DNA of 64,000 bases from Betaproteobacteria bacterium (GTDB taxonomy: Bacteria; Bdellovibrionota_B; Oligoflexia; Silvanigrellales; Silvanigrellaceae), in contig VGHE01000012.1 in NCBI GenBank assembly GCA_016868315.1, positions 17,848 through 81,847 of the forward strand, written 5' to 3'. Positions 24,425 to 33,978 of the stretch are shown here, piece after piece; positions within the stretch are counted from its first letter, which is position 1; each line of letters begins with the position of its first letter. Below the pieces are notes generated by a model, which had not been told where the DNA came from, ran no database searches, and saw only the letters and a program-made list of their open reading frames with translations. The translations under genes and the position numbers were made by a program.

Positions 24425-24883
24425 TCAGGCAGCTTTGCGTGGTATGCGGATCGACAATATGCCTTCTGCGAGGGTTGTTGATTTCTCAGTGACGAGAGCA
24501 TCATCTGCAAGGCGAATATCGCGTTCGTAGGTTTCAGCTTTATGCTCACAGATAGACATTTTCAGATCTGTGGTTTCCTCACATTTGCGTTTCGCTCTCA
24601 GGTGAAGAATCTTTCCATCCATCAGAAGCTCAATTGTGTTGGCATCCACTCCAGGCAAATCAACGCGAATGTCATAAATATTTGAGTTTTCTAAAACATC
24701 AATGCGCGGGTGAACATGCTTTGGGGCAGTGCGACGCAGCAGCGAGCGTGCATCATTGTAGAGGTGATTCCAGAGAACTCTGGCCTGATCCATAAATTGC
24801 TCAGTGCGAGGACTCGAGAAAATAATCCGACCAAGCGCAGTTTTCTCTCCAGTCTCACGGTTTAAGTTAAACACGTGATTCAT
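24425..24883 (-). CDS. Small heat-shock protein (Hsp20/alpha-crystallin)
   Basis: A 152-residue holdase chaperone that binds unfolding proteins without ATP. Residues about 58-150 are the alpha-crystallin domain (HPRIDVLENSNIYDIRVDLP, then TLAEGILSIRIP). The C-terminal IRIP carries the IxI-type motif used in oligomer assembly. The ATG has AGGAGG upstream. A heat-shock-like promoter is visible just before it. The gene lies after the debranching-enzyme gene on the same strand but probably has its own transcript. Confidence 0.92.
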   Translation of the reverse strand: MNHVFNLNRETGEKTALGRIIFSSPRTEQFMDQARVLWNHLYNDARSLLRRTAPKHVHPRIDVLENSNIYDIRVDLPGVDANTIELLMDGKILHLRAKRKCEETTDLKMSICEHKAETYERDIRLADDALVTEKSTTLAEGILSIRIPRKAA

Positions 24884-24917
24884 GATGATTCCTCCTGTGG
24901 CGGCTTGAGGACATAAA

Positions 24918-24947
24918 TCATGGGAAATTTAGCCGCACGGGAGCAAG
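24918..24947 (-). promoter_or_regulatory. Possible sigma-32-type heat-shock promoter of the Hsp20 gene
   Basis: On the minus strand CTTGCTC (24947-24941) is followed 16 bases later by CCCATGA (24924-24918). This resembles the sigma-32 pattern CTTGAAA, 11-16 bases, CCCATnT, and lies about 35 bases before the Hsp20 start. The -35 box deviates at its end. Confidence 0.4.
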
Positions 24948-24964
24948 TGATCGCTCTTTTAATC

Positions 24965-27367
24965 TTATGAGTTCCACAGTTTTATCGGAATTCTTTCTTT
25001 GGTTGCGAGCGTTTGCAAAGACTCACGCATATTCCCCTTGCAGAAATTTCTTTCGCAGACGGTCAAGGTGGCACCAGGTGTATTGGGCTGGAAGAGGAGC
25101 TCGGCTGAGTTGCTCTTTTTGGTAAGTTCAACTTTGCCATTGCGCACCATGAAATCCAGTTTAAAGTCTGGAAATAGTTTCCACATGGATGTTTCAATAA
25201 TGAGCTTTTCTCCAAATGAGCTTGGCCGTAGGCCAATCCAGCCTTCCAAGATCATGTGAACGAATGCGGCTTCGCTCCACGCCTGGTGCGGTGCTCCTTT
25301 GGGCCAGCTCCAATGTGAGTGACTCGACAGACCATCGAGGAGTTCCGGCAATGCACCGCCCTGTGAACCTTGAGTGGCATGATGGATGAGAGTTTCATAA
25401 AGTTTTTCTGCCGGTGCACTGTGCCCTGTGAGTAAAAGAATTTCTGTTGCAGCACCGCTGAGCCACGGCCAGATTGTGCCGTTGTGGTATGCCCAGTCAG
25501 GGTGCTCGAGCCGGGTACGGGTGCCGAATTCGTGGTACGGGTGGAAGTGGATTTTGCTTTCATGGATGTAGGGACTTTCGTCCTGAAAAAGATCATTGAT
25601 AGGCATGGGGTGTTGAACAGAGGTTTCTGGGCTGAGTGTGCGCACACCATAGGGAACAATCAGGTCTGATTCCAAGACCGAGTCAACACACTTTTTTAAT
25701 TCTTCTGCAGTCAGCAGTTCGGATAAGCATCCAGCGCGGTGCAACGCAGAGAATCCCAATATGATATTGGGGCGTATGGAAAAGTCAGCGCTGCCGTCTG
25801 GGCGTAGTGTGTCGGCCCAACGTCTGCCATCGTGGTTGAGATAATGCTGACGTATGGTTTTGAGCCCAAGTTGTGAGGCTTGCAAAAGGGTCTGTGCATT
25901 TTGTTGGTGGTTGAGTTTTTCAAGCACCAGGCTCCAGCGCCGTAGTGCCGCCATCCAGAAGGCTTGTATTTCAAAGGCACGGTTCGCCCTTGGGCTGCAG
26001 GGGATGTTCTCACCCTCGGGGCTTTTCTTCTGAGCATCCATCCATGTGTCGGCAGGATTATGTTGAATCAGCTCACCCTTTAAGAAGAGTTCCGAGGCTG
26101 CGAGTAATTTGTCGATGATCTGCGGTTGAACTTTTTCGAGTTGACTCGTCCAGCCGCAGTGGTCGATGAGGTCAGCAGTGGAAAGTAGCAACAGTGGAAG
26201 TGCATCGACACTGTTGTTGGTTGTTGCCTGTGCTGTGGTGTAGTTGGGTATGACCCCGGCACGGCTGGAGAGCCAAAGATCCGTGACAAGATGCGCCCCT
26301 GCTTCTGTGCGCGCTGACCAAAGGAATGCCGCGCGAAAGCTGTGACACATGTCACGGGTCCAAAATTGTGTGAACCAAGGTAGACCTGCTTGAAGTCCAG
26401 TTGTTCCGTCGTTACGCGTCTGAATAAGCTGATTGAGACTTTCAGTGGAGTTGCTGAAAGCATGTGCGAGAGATTCATTTGTGCTGGTCAGGGAGATTGA
26501 GGGCGAGATTCGATTTTGAATTGCGGGCAGGGTTTTGCTCTCGTCTGTGCTTCTGCCCCGAGAGAAGAGCAAGCGTGCTGCAGAGGTTCCACGTGTTTCG
26601 AGTTCGAAGACGTGTGTGGTGACCACCTCACGTGCCGATTGTTCGCCACGTTGCGCATCTTTAGGGGTGGGCAACCATTCGCGTGATGCAGTCGGCAAAG
26701 GTTGCCACTCACCCTGTTCAAGCAATTGCCCCAGGTACACTTGAGCTGAGCAGGAGACCTCAATCCGAGCCGAGCAGTCTTGGGTGCTCACATGGAGTGT
26801 TTGTGGCTGGCGCGGATTGTGAGTCAAACGCGCATCATACGATCCACAGGTGGCGTCGCCGGCATGAGCCAACGTCCAGAGCGGCACAGCTCTGAAGCAA
26901 TATTCGCGGTGATGACAGGAACGCTGCTCTTCGCTGTTTATGCTGAGGGAGACCCGCAGCCCTTCCTTGGGCATGCTCCAGTCCCACCGTTCCTGCAGCT
27001 CACAGCCACAATCGGCTCTCCACTGGCGGGTGATAGAAACGGCGTCGCGGCATGTTGCTTTCCAGTGGCGGCGAGAGAGAGTTTGAGTTTGTCCGTTGTG
27101 CCCAAACTCCCAGCGTACCCCTGCGCAGATGGAGGTCTCACCAAGCGTCAGCCCCTGCCATTTCCGTAACATTTCGCCGTCGGCCGAGAGCATCAGAAAT
27201 CCGACGCCTTCAGCAGCAAGAAAGAGCTCGCATTCGTGTTCGTTTGTTTCAAAGTGCATCTGGTTCAAGGTTGATTCACTCCCCGTGTGCAGGCTCACTG
27301 CCCGCCGCACAAACGGAGTGCCGCTGGGCAAAGTGAAGGTGTTTTTGGCGGTCGCCAAAACAGCCAT
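24965..27367 (-). CDS. GH133-type glycogen debranching enzyme (amylo-alpha-1,6-glucosidase)
   Basis: An 800-residue cytoplasmic protein. Residues about 1-290 form a beta-rich N-terminal domain of the debranching/glucoamylase superfamily. The C-terminal (alpha/alpha)6 domain has the expected markers: LPWFTQFWTRDMCHS, PADTWMDA, a YHNGTIWPWLSG block, GALPELLDG and GAPHQAWSEA. Family enzymes release alpha-1,6-linked glucose from glycogen branches. Several acidic residues in these blocks are candidate catalytic groups; I cannot fix which. No glycogen synthase or phosphorylase is in the window. It is divergent from the chemoreceptor gene with 79 bases between. Confidence 0.82.
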   Translation of the reverse strand: MAVLATAKNTFTLPSGTPFVRRAVSLHTGSESTLNQMHFETNEHECELFLAAEGVGFLMLSADGEMLRKWQGLTLGETSICAGVRWEFGHNGQTQTLSRRHWKATCRDAVSITRQWRADCGCELQERWDWSMPKEGLRVSLSINSEEQRSCHHREYCFRAVPLWTLAHAGDATCGSYDARLTHNPRQPQTLHVSTQDCSARIEVSCSAQVYLGQLLEQGEWQPLPTASREWLPTPKDAQRGEQSAREVVTTHVFELETRGTSAARLLFSRGRSTDESKTLPAIQNRISPSISLTSTNESLAHAFSNSTESLNQLIQTRNDGTTGLQAGLPWFTQFWTRDMCHSFRAAFLWSARTEAGAHLVTDLWLSSRAGVIPNYTTAQATTNNSVDALPLLLLSTADLIDHCGWTSQLEKVQPQIIDKLLAASELFLKGELIQHNPADTWMDAQKKSPEGENIPCSPRANRAFEIQAFWMAALRRWSLVLEKLNHQQNAQTLLQASQLGLKTIRQHYLNHDGRRWADTLRPDGSADFSIRPNIILGFSALHRAGCLSELLTAEELKKCVDSVLESDLIVPYGVRTLSPETSVQHPMPINDLFQDESPYIHESKIHFHPYHEFGTRTRLEHPDWAYHNGTIWPWLSGAATEILLLTGHSAPAEKLYETLIHHATQGSQGGALPELLDGLSSHSHWSWPKGAPHQAWSEAAFVHMILEGWIGLRPSSFGEKLIIETSMWKLFPDFKLDFMVRNGKVELTKKSNSAELLFQPNTPGATLTVCERNFCKGNMRESLQTLATKERIPIKLWNS

Positions 27368-27446
27368 CTTTGGAACTCAAGTCTACGTTGTTACATTTAG
27401 AATGTCAGAATATCGGGTTCTTGTCTGTTTTGCCCTTTGAGGTGGG

Positions 27447-29003
27447 ATGATGAAATTGACGTTTCGAACCAAGGTTTTGGGTGTCGTCTTGGCATCGTGC
27501 GTTGTGTGTACTTTGTCTGCAATTTTTGTGGCTCGATACCTGGTGCATGAAAATGCCGAGCGTGCGTTGCTAGACAGGTCAAGTGCGATTCTCAATCGAA
27601 TCGAAGAAGCCAAAGCCTACGTCGGTGATCTTGGAATTCTGGGGCAGATGTTTGAGGAGACGCGTCTCAAGTACCCCGATGGCAATGTTCCCAAAGAGCA
27701 TAAAGAGCGCCTGCTGAAGGCAGTTCCTATCATCGTTCTGTTTTCGATGGGGTATTCGGGCGAGAAGACCGATGGCTATAAATTCAGGATTTTTGCTGAC
27801 CAGCCTCGGCGTGAGGAGCACCGTGCCACTGCTGAAGAGATGGAAACGTTGCGCACTTTTGAACAGGATCCTTCCCTCAAAGAAATTATCAGCAGGTCAG
27901 ACGACGGAAAGTTTTACACAGTGACCCGCCCCGTTCGTCTGGATGAGCGTCAGGGCTGCATGGCTTGCCATGGAAGTCCTTCCACCAGCCCTTGGAAAAA
28001 TGGCAAAGATATTCTGGGATACCAGATGGAAGATATGAAGAATGGCGCACTGCGCGGTGCATACACAGTCATGTTGAGCATGAAGCCTGTTGAGGAGATC
28101 ACCGCACGAACAACCCGGCAAATCGCAATGGGTGGAGCATTTTTTACGTCGATCGCACTGCTTGTGAGTTTGCTTTTAATCCGTGCCCCCATGAACAAAC
28201 TGGCGAGCGTCTCCAAGTCATTAGGCTCCTCGGGCGAGGAGATTGCGGGTGCGAGTTCTCAGGTGAATGAAGTGAGTTCAAATGTGGCCTCAGCTGCCAA
28301 CGAGGCAGCTGCATCGCTTGAAGAAACGGTTGCTGCAATTGAAGCACTCTCGCGCATTGTGACTCAGAACTCAGAGAGTGCACGCGAGGGCGCAGATGTT
28401 GCACAAGCGGCTGAATCGACCGCACGCCAAGGCCAAAAAGAGATGCGCGAGCTCATCACATCCATGGGTGAGATTCACAAGGGGTCAAAGAAGGTTGCTG
28501 AGATCACTGGTCTCATCAATGACATCGCGTTCCAAACCAACCTGCTCGCTCTGAATGCTGCAGTGGAAGCTGCAAGAGCCGGAGAGCAGGGCAAAGGATT
28601 TGCGGTTGTGGCTGAGGCTGTTCGAACCCTTGCGCAGCGCTCTTCAGCTGCAGCAACCGATATCTCTAAGCTGATTTCTGAAAGCACAGAGAGTGCCGAA
28701 CAAGGCGCACGACTTGCCGACAGTGCAGGGCGCGTCTTCGATCAGATCATTGATTCCATCAGCAAGGTTAACCAAGTGACGAGCTCGATCTCGGCAGCCA
28801 GTGAGGAGCAGGTTCAGGGTATTTCTGAAATTAGCAGTGCTCTCAATCAGCTCGATCAAACCACTCAGAACAACGCCATGTCTGCTGATTCCTCTGCTCA
28901 GGCCTCCGAGCGCTTGCAGATGCAGGCTCAGCAGCTCAAAGAGCTTGTGACAGAACTTGTGCAAGTGATTCAGGGTGGCTCAGGCGGCAAGGGTCAGGCC
29001 TGA
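27447..29003 (+). CDS. Methyl-accepting chemoreceptor with periplasmic haem c domain
   Basis: A 518-residue receptor. A membrane span near residues 9-31 is followed by a periplasmic domain of about 180 residues resembling the Tll0287-like/DUF3365 sensor family, with a haem-c attachment motif CMACH (C171, C174, H175). A second span lies near residues 222-248. The cytoplasmic part is the standard signalling hairpin, with the tip [20 protein letters not shown] followed by [14 protein letters not shown]. It lacks an obvious HAMP domain. It probably senses redox state, oxygen or NO through haem and signals to CheA/CheW. A second in-frame ATG at 27450 has better ribosome spacing. The CcmF-CcmH fusion in this window would attach the haem. 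Confidence 0.88.
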   Translation: MMKLTFRTKVLGVVLASCVVCTLSAIFVARYLVHENAERALLDRSSAILNRIEEAKAYVGDLGILGQMFEETRLKYPDGNVPKEHKERLLKAVPIIVLFSMGYSGEKTDGYKFRIFADQPRREEHRATAEEMETLRTFEQDPSLKEIISRSDDGKFYTVTRPVRLDERQGCMACHGSPSTSPWKNGKDILGYQMEDMKNGALRGAYTVMLSMKPVEEITARTTRQIAMGGAFFTSIALLVSLLLIRAPMNKLASVSKSLGSSGEEIAGASSQVNEVSSNVASAANEAAASLEETVAAIEALSRIVTQNSESAREGADVAQAAESTARQGQKEMRELITSMGEIHKGSKKVAEITGLINDIAFQTNLLALNAAVEAARAGEQGKGFAVVAEAVRTLAQRSSAAATDISKLISESTESAEQGARLADSAGRVFDQIIDSISKVNQVTSSISAASEEQVQGISEISSALNQLDQTTQNNAMSADSSAQASERLQMQAQQLKELVTELVQVIQGGSGGKGQA

Positions 29004-29012
29004 GTCCGCGGC

Positions 29013-31553
29013 TCAGTCCATCCTTCGCAGAGATGTGCTGTCATCGTGTGTGTCTGCGCGGGAGGAGGTCTCGCTCCCTTCGATAGTCGCTCCGCTGGAC
29101 AGCGGAGAGCCCAGGTCAAGACCGAGTGCATCGCGGCTGCCGGGAGCTCCAGGTTCGGTTCCTGCCACAGCAGGCATCGCGATTCCTCCGGTTCCGATCA
29201 CTCTTTCGCCACCTGCTCCGACGCGCACGGTCACGATCTTCTCGGGGACAACCCACTCATTTGAGGGATACAGTTTCACTGCACCCTCCATCACGAGCTT
29301 CCACAGTGGCGCTGCCATTTTGCCGCCCGTTCCCTCAGTGCCCAAACTTTTGCGTGCATCGTCGAAGCCCACCCAAACTGCACCGACCAGTCGAGGGGTG
29401 ACTCCAATAAACCATGCATCGGTATAACCGTTAGTGGTGCCTGTTTTGCCTGCAGCAAAAGGAATACCCTGCGCGCGTGTGCCCGTGCCGAAGCGGAGCA
29501 CATCCTGCATGACGCGCGTGGCCACGTATGCTGCTGCGGGTGAGAGAACCTGGCGTGGGTCATCAGCAGTGTTTGTGGTGTCTGTTTCGGAGGTGTTTTT
29601 GTCCCCGTTCAAACCAGGCAAGGGTGCTGCCTTCAGACGCGGATCTGTTGCAGAGACCAATAGCTCACCATCGCGCTTGTGAATCGCCTTGATGTAGTGT
29701 GCCTCGGAAATACGCCCGGCATTCGCGAATGGCGAATAGGATTGAGCCATCTGAAGCAGTGTTGCGGAGCCAGCACCGAGCGAGTGCGCCAGATTCACTT
29801 CGTTCCAAGGCAGACCCAGGCGCTTGAAATGTTGCGTCAACAGCGGCGTTCCTAAGGCCTTGAAGAGCTGGATGCTGCTGATGTTGTAAGAATGCACGAG
29901 GGACGTGCGCAGGTTGGTGCGTCCGGTGAATTCCTTGTCGTAGTTTTCAGGTTTCCAGTCGCCCATAACAATGGGAGGGCTATCAATGCGTGATGCAGGA
30001 GAAAAACCATTGTCCATCGCCAGGCTGTAATAGAGTGGTTTGACACTGCTGCCAACCTGCCGCAGGGCTTGCGTTGCCCGATTGAATTGACTGGCCTGAA
30101 AACTGCTTCCCCCAACCATCGTCACAATCTCACCCGATTGCGCATCCATGACGATTGCAGCGGCCTCAATGCCCTCGGTGTCGGTCAGTTGATAGAAGTT
30201 CAGGTTCACCTCTTCTGGCTTAAGGCCATAGAGTTTAAGAACCTCAACGTGCTCTTGAAAAATACGCGGAGCCTTAGCGATGCGCTTTGGAGGACGAGTG
30301 TCGACCCGTTTGACGTGAACTTCATCGCCAATGGCAAGAATATCGGCGAAGTCTTGGATGGAGCTTGCCTTCTTTGTTGCTGCGGCACGCAGTGCCCAAC
30401 GGTGATCTTCCGCCAGAAGAATCCCTGGGCCAGTTTGGGTTGCAATCAGAGCAATGTCGTAGGCGGGGTTGAGATCGATAACAATACCGCGAATATCTTC
30501 ATCTTCATCGTTGCTCCAGCCACTGCGAGCAAGTCTTTCTAGCGCTGTACTGTAGTTGCTACCGTGCCGCGTAATTGGTTTGTGGAAAGCTTTTTTTGAT
30601 TCGAATTGCTCAAGGAATGTCGAGAGTACTTTTTGAGCGTGCTTCTGAAGCGTGAGATTCAGAGAGGTCTGAACTTTGTAGCCTGAGGTAAGAAGATTTC
30701 CGAGCTGTAGCGCATTCTCTAATTGCTTCTTTACTTCCATGAGAAAGTAAGGAGCCGAGCGCGTGTTTGGTGTTTCAGCGAGATGCACCGTGAGTGTCTC
30801 AGAGAAGGCGGTATCGGCTTCCTCGCGCGTCGCCCACCCGTTTTGCACCATCCGATCCAGAACAAACTTCTGTCGTGCTTTGGCTTTTTCAAAGTTGTCG
30901 GTTGGGGCGTAGGCCGATGGGGCAGGAGCCAAACCTGCAATCATAGCGGCTTCGGAGAGGCGGAGTTTTTTTGCGGATTTACGGAAGTAGTTTCGCGCTG
31001 CGGCTTCTACTCCATAGGAATTGTTTCCCAGGAAAATTGTGTTGAGATACATTTCGAGAATTTCATCTTTGCTGAAAGACTTCTCGATTTTGAGAGCCAA
31101 TAGGATGTCTTTGACCTTCCGTTCAACGGTTCTTTCCCGCGTCAGGAGAACGTTTTTCACAAGCTGCTGTGTGATGGTACTGCCGCCCTGCTTAGTGCCT
31201 TGCTTCAAGAAATGAGACAGCGCAGCGCGAGCGAGGCCTTGTGGGTCGATTCCGGAGTGTGAGTAAAAACGCGCATCTTCCGAGGCGAGAAAGCTCTTCA
31301 CGAGAATTGGAGAGACGTTCGCAAGCTCAACGGGATAGCGCTTTTCTTCAAATAGCTCCCCGATCTTTGTGCCTTCGTTACTGTAGATAATAGTGGGCAG
31401 AGCAGGTTCATAGTTTTTCAATTTTTCGACAGGAGGAAGTGTCTTTTCAATTTTCTTGACGTAATTCCAGGCTAGGAATCCACCGATGCTTGTGGCGGCG
31501 AAAGTCACAAACCCGCCTCCAAGAATAAGTATCAGCAGCATTTTCTTGAGCAT
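29013..31553 (-). CDS. mrcA: Penicillin-binding protein 1A, class A
   Basis: An 846-residue bifunctional peptidoglycan synthase anchored by an N-terminal membrane span (LILILGGGFVTFAATSIGGF). The glycosyltransferase domain has SFLASEDARFYSHSGID, GGSTITQQLVKN and the LEMYLNTIFLG block. The transpeptidase domain has SSVK (S502, K505), HSYNIS (SxN), and KTGTT (K703 onward). About 90 residues of Gly/Ala/Ser-rich tail follow the transpeptidase. It is the last gene of a minus-strand series beginning at serC, 37 bases after the TPR gene, and converges with the chemoreceptor. Confidence 0.94.
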   Translation of the reverse strand: MLKKMLLILILGGGFVTFAATSIGGFLAWNYVKKIEKTLPPVEKLKNYEPALPTIIYSNEGTKIGELFEEKRYPVELANVSPILVKSFLASEDARFYSHSGIDPQGLARAALSHFLKQGTKQGGSTITQQLVKNVLLTRERTVERKVKDILLALKIEKSFSKDEILEMYLNTIFLGNNSYGVEAAARNYFRKSAKKLRLSEAAMIAGLAPAPSAYAPTDNFEKAKARQKFVLDRMVQNGWATREEADTAFSETLTVHLAETPNTRSAPYFLMEVKKQLENALQLGNLLTSGYKVQTSLNLTLQKHAQKVLSTFLEQFESKKAFHKPITRHGSNYSTALERLARSGWSNDEDEDIRGIVIDLNPAYDIALIATQTGPGILLAEDHRWALRAAATKKASSIQDFADILAIGDEVHVKRVDTRPPKRIAKAPRIFQEHVEVLKLYGLKPEEVNLNFYQLTDTEGIEAAAIVMDAQSGEIVTMVGGSSFQASQFNRATQALRQVGSSVKPLYYSLAMDNGFSPASRIDSPPIVMGDWKPENYDKEFTGRTNLRTSLVHSYNISSIQLFKALGTPLLTQHFKRLGLPWNEVNLAHSLGAGSATLLQMAQSYSPFANAGRISEAHYIKAIHKRDGELLVSATDPRLKAAPLPGLNGDKNTSETDTTNTADDPRQVLSPAAAYVATRVMQDVLRFGTGTRAQGIPFAAGKTGTTNGYTDAWFIGVTPRLVGAVWVGFDDARKSLGTEGTGGKMAAPLWKLVMEGAVKLYPSNEWVVPEKIVTVRVGAGGERVIGTGGIAMPAVAGTEPGAPGSRDALGLDLGSPLSSGATIEGSETSSRADTHDDSTSLRRMD

Positions 31554-31590
31554 TGACTCAATCTCCGGTGCTTTTCACATGCAAAACACG

Positions 31591-32811
31591 TCAGTTTTTG
31601 TTCTCTGTTTCCGCGAGGAGCTTCTTGTACTTCTCGAAGGAAAATGGTTTGCCTTCGGAGGTGGCCGCCAACTTTAAAACCTCCTTCAAACTCTGCTGAG
31701 CCTTTTCATAGCCCGGCGAGAGTGAAAGGGAGGTCGCAAAGGAGTCTGCGGCCTCGAGCAATGCTCCCCGTTTCTTCTGTGCCAAGCCTATATTGTAGTG
31801 AATGAAGTGGTGTTTGTCGCGCGACGGCAAAACTTTCAGTGCATTTTGGTAAATAAACAAGGCATCGTTGAAGCGGCGCTGATTAACCAGCGCGATGGCC
31901 ATCTGATTGAAATACGAAGCCAGCTCATCACAATGCCCGGCACGTACAAAATGCTCTGAAGCTTTTTCCAGCTCACCGCGTGCGAACGCAATTTTTCCAA
32001 GGCCAAGCTCAGCCTGTGGATTGCGGTCGTCACGCTGCTGACAGGCGCTAAAATAGGATTCTGCCCGGACATGGTCGGAGTGCTCGAGTGCGAGTCGAGC
32101 CAACCCTAAAAGACTGATTGTTTCAAGAAACGGAAAATGGGTGTGCTGCTCGAGGAACCTCTGTGCGTCGGGATATTTCCCCTGGCGCGCCAGCACACGG
32201 GACAAGAGATATCGCATCGGCAGCAATTCTGGCTGCTCCGACACCCCCCGTCGAAGCAGCTGTTCTGCCCTAGTGGTGTTGTCTTCTTGAAGCCAGAGGA
32301 GAGCCTCAAATGCACGCGCGTGAGCACTGCCACGTTGGTTGTCTCCAATTTTTTGCGTGAGTTTCATGAGGGTAGGGAAATCACGTGTGTCGAAGAGACG
32401 TTGCAGTGTCAGCGGATGAGGTGAGAGGTCGCTCGAAGAGTCATGTTTAGTGTCCTGCAAAGTGCGGATGCTTTCGGTGAGAGCGGTCCAGTCTGAGAAT
32501 GTTTCGAGCCCGAGTGCTTTAGCTCTGTGAGCATGCTCGGTAAACTTCTGAGATTTACACATCAAGAACAAGGGGCGCAAAGCATGCTGTGGGAGGCTTC
32601 TGAGGTATGACGCCATGCTGAAGGCGCGTTCAGAGAAATCAATTTGAGCCAAGAACAGCACGTCACATTTAAGGCCGGAGTCAAGCGATTCATCGTAGGC
32701 AACTGTGAGGTTCAGCCGCCTGAAAAGGCCTGAGCTTTCTAGGTTTGCGAGAGGGCGAGAGAACTCCTCTGCGTCCAGCGATGAGTCCGGGCTGATGCAG
32801 CCAATGTTCAT
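31591..32811 (-). CDS. TPR protein with receiver-like N-terminal region
   Basis: A 406-residue protein. I use ATG 32811; an in-frame TTG at 32874 would overlap the upstream gene. The first about 120 residues have alternating hydrophobic strands and helices (CDVLFLAQIDFSERA, then LRPLFLMCKS) like a response-regulator fold, but no clear phosphorylation pocket. Residues about 150-390 are TPR repeats, for example FNQMAIALVNQRRFNDALFI. No signal peptide is seen, so it is probably cytoplasmic. It lies between an outer-membrane barrel gene and PBP1A in one operon. Its partners are unknown; TPRs suggest a scaffolding role. Confidence 0.65.
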   Translation of the reverse strand: MNIGCISPDSSLDAEEFSRPLANLESSGLFRRLNLTVAYDESLDSGLKCDVLFLAQIDFSERAFSMASYLRSLPQHALRPLFLMCKSQKFTEHAHRAKALGLETFSDWTALTESIRTLQDTKHDSSSDLSPHPLTLQRLFDTRDFPTLMKLTQKIGDNQRGSAHARAFEALLWLQEDNTTRAEQLLRRGVSEQPELLPMRYLLSRVLARQGKYPDAQRFLEQHTHFPFLETISLLGLARLALEHSDHVRAESYFSACQQRDDRNPQAELGLGKIAFARGELEKASEHFVRAGHCDELASYFNQMAIALVNQRRFNDALFIYQNALKVLPSRDKHHFIHYNIGLAQKKRGALLEAADSFATSLSLSPGYEKAQQSLKEVLKLAATSEGKPFSFEKYKKLLAETENKN

Positions 32812-32851
32812 CGGCGGAGCTGAATTCAAGTTCTTCCTCGCAGCGGCAAAG

Positions 32852-33973
32852 TCAGAGTGAGGAGGATATTCCAAGAGAGAAACCTGAGTCGTTCTCGCGC
32901 CAGAGCGATGCAGCCTGGAATGAAACGAATCGTCCGCTCAACCCAACACCAAATCCGCCCTGCCATTGATTTTGCTCCTTCTGGCTCGCGATGTGATTGA
33001 GTCGAACATGGGTGTAGGTGGACACATGACCCAATGTTCCCCGCAACCACAGACTTTCGAGACCAGCACTTAAGGACATGCTGGGGTCAATGGTATCGAA
33101 ACGAAACTCTGCAGTCTGCGAGCCGTTGTCGGTCAGGCTCCAGCCATCTTTGCTCACGGATGAGGAAGCGAGAGCAGAGTAGGCAACAGGCTTGCCAGCT
33201 TCCCAAGTGACAACCGACAAGGCACCGTGAAAAACATTTTCAAACGGTCCGAAAGTGACGCCTGGAGGAGGCGAAAAGGCAGCGAGCCGCGCAAGCGAGA
33301 GCGTAAATTCTTGCGGATCTGTCCAGCTCGGATCGGGAGCCATGAAGGCGCTCTGTGAACGATTTGACTTGGAGGAATTCATGGCGACTTGTGTTGGCGC
33401 AAGATAGGAAAGTCCGATGCCAGTGGCTTCGTCCTTTTGCCATACGGCATCAACGCCCCAGCGGTTGGGCTGAGCATTCATTGTGCCGGGGCGGGTGCTG
33501 GGGTTGTTAAAGTTTTCCTGGCTCAACTCGACCGATCGGAAAACATAGCGCACACCGAGCGCAAATGGTTCAGCGGGTCGAGCTGAGAGAGCGACCGGAA
33601 TTTCGGTGAGTTCCGCGGAAATACGGCGAACCGTTTTGTTGGTTGCAGTTCTCTCGGTGGTTCGGCTTGAGAAACGATATCCGGCAGCGGCTGCAAAGTC
33701 GTAAAAGGGGTGCCAGCTGATATCGTAGGTGTTGATGCGCGTTGGACTTAATTTCAGACCTTCGGAACTGCTGCTTTTCTGTTGCGGGATAAGCGCCATC
33801 GAGGCGTGGGCGCTGGCTTTTACGTCGTGGTGCGCATTGGAAGAATTTAGGCAAAACGTACCGCACGCACCTTCCGTCTGAACGAGCTGCTCGTTGCCCA
33901 GCCCGAGAGCTGTGGGCGAGGCTTCGTGGGTCAGTGGGGTCAACGCAAGCAACAAAGCGGTGGCACTGGCCAT
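32852..33973 (-). CDS. Probable outer-membrane beta-barrel protein
   Basis: A 373-residue protein with a signal peptide (ATALLLALTPLTHEA) and alternating polar/hydrophobic strands ending in a C-terminal GFSLGISSSL, typical of a barrel. The N terminus of the mature protein (LGLGNEQLV, with two cysteines in GACGTFCLN) and overall length recall FadL-type transporters, but similarity is weak. ATG 33973 has GAGG eight bases upstream. It starts five bases after the preceding gene, so it is part of the serC operon. Confidence 0.6.
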   Translation of the reverse strand: MASATALLLALTPLTHEASPTALGLGNEQLVQTEGACGTFCLNSSNAHHDVKASAHASMALIPQQKSSSSEGLKLSPTRINTYDISWHPFYDFAAAAGYRFSSRTTERTATNKTVRRISAELTEIPVALSARPAEPFALGVRYVFRSVELSQENFNNPSTRPGTMNAQPNRWGVDAVWQKDEATGIGLSYLAPTQVAMNSSKSNRSQSAFMAPDPSWTDPQEFTLSLARLAAFSPPPGVTFGPFENVFHGALSVVTWEAGKPVAYSALASSSVSKDGWSLTDNGSQTAEFRFDTIDPSMSLSAGLESLWLRGTLGHVSTYTHVRLNHIASQKEQNQWQGGFGVGLSGRFVSFQAASLWRENDSGFSLGISSSL

Positions 33974-33978
33974 GTCTG

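Noticed and set aside
27393..27405. Palindrome ACATT-TAG-AATGT between the debranching enzyme and chemoreceptor genes
   Set aside because: Five-base arms in AT-rich DNA are too short to call an operator without further copies.
29003..29045. Short inverted repeat CTGAG/CTCAG between the chemoreceptor and PBP1A considered as a terminator
   Set aside because: The stem is only five pairs and has no T run on either side.
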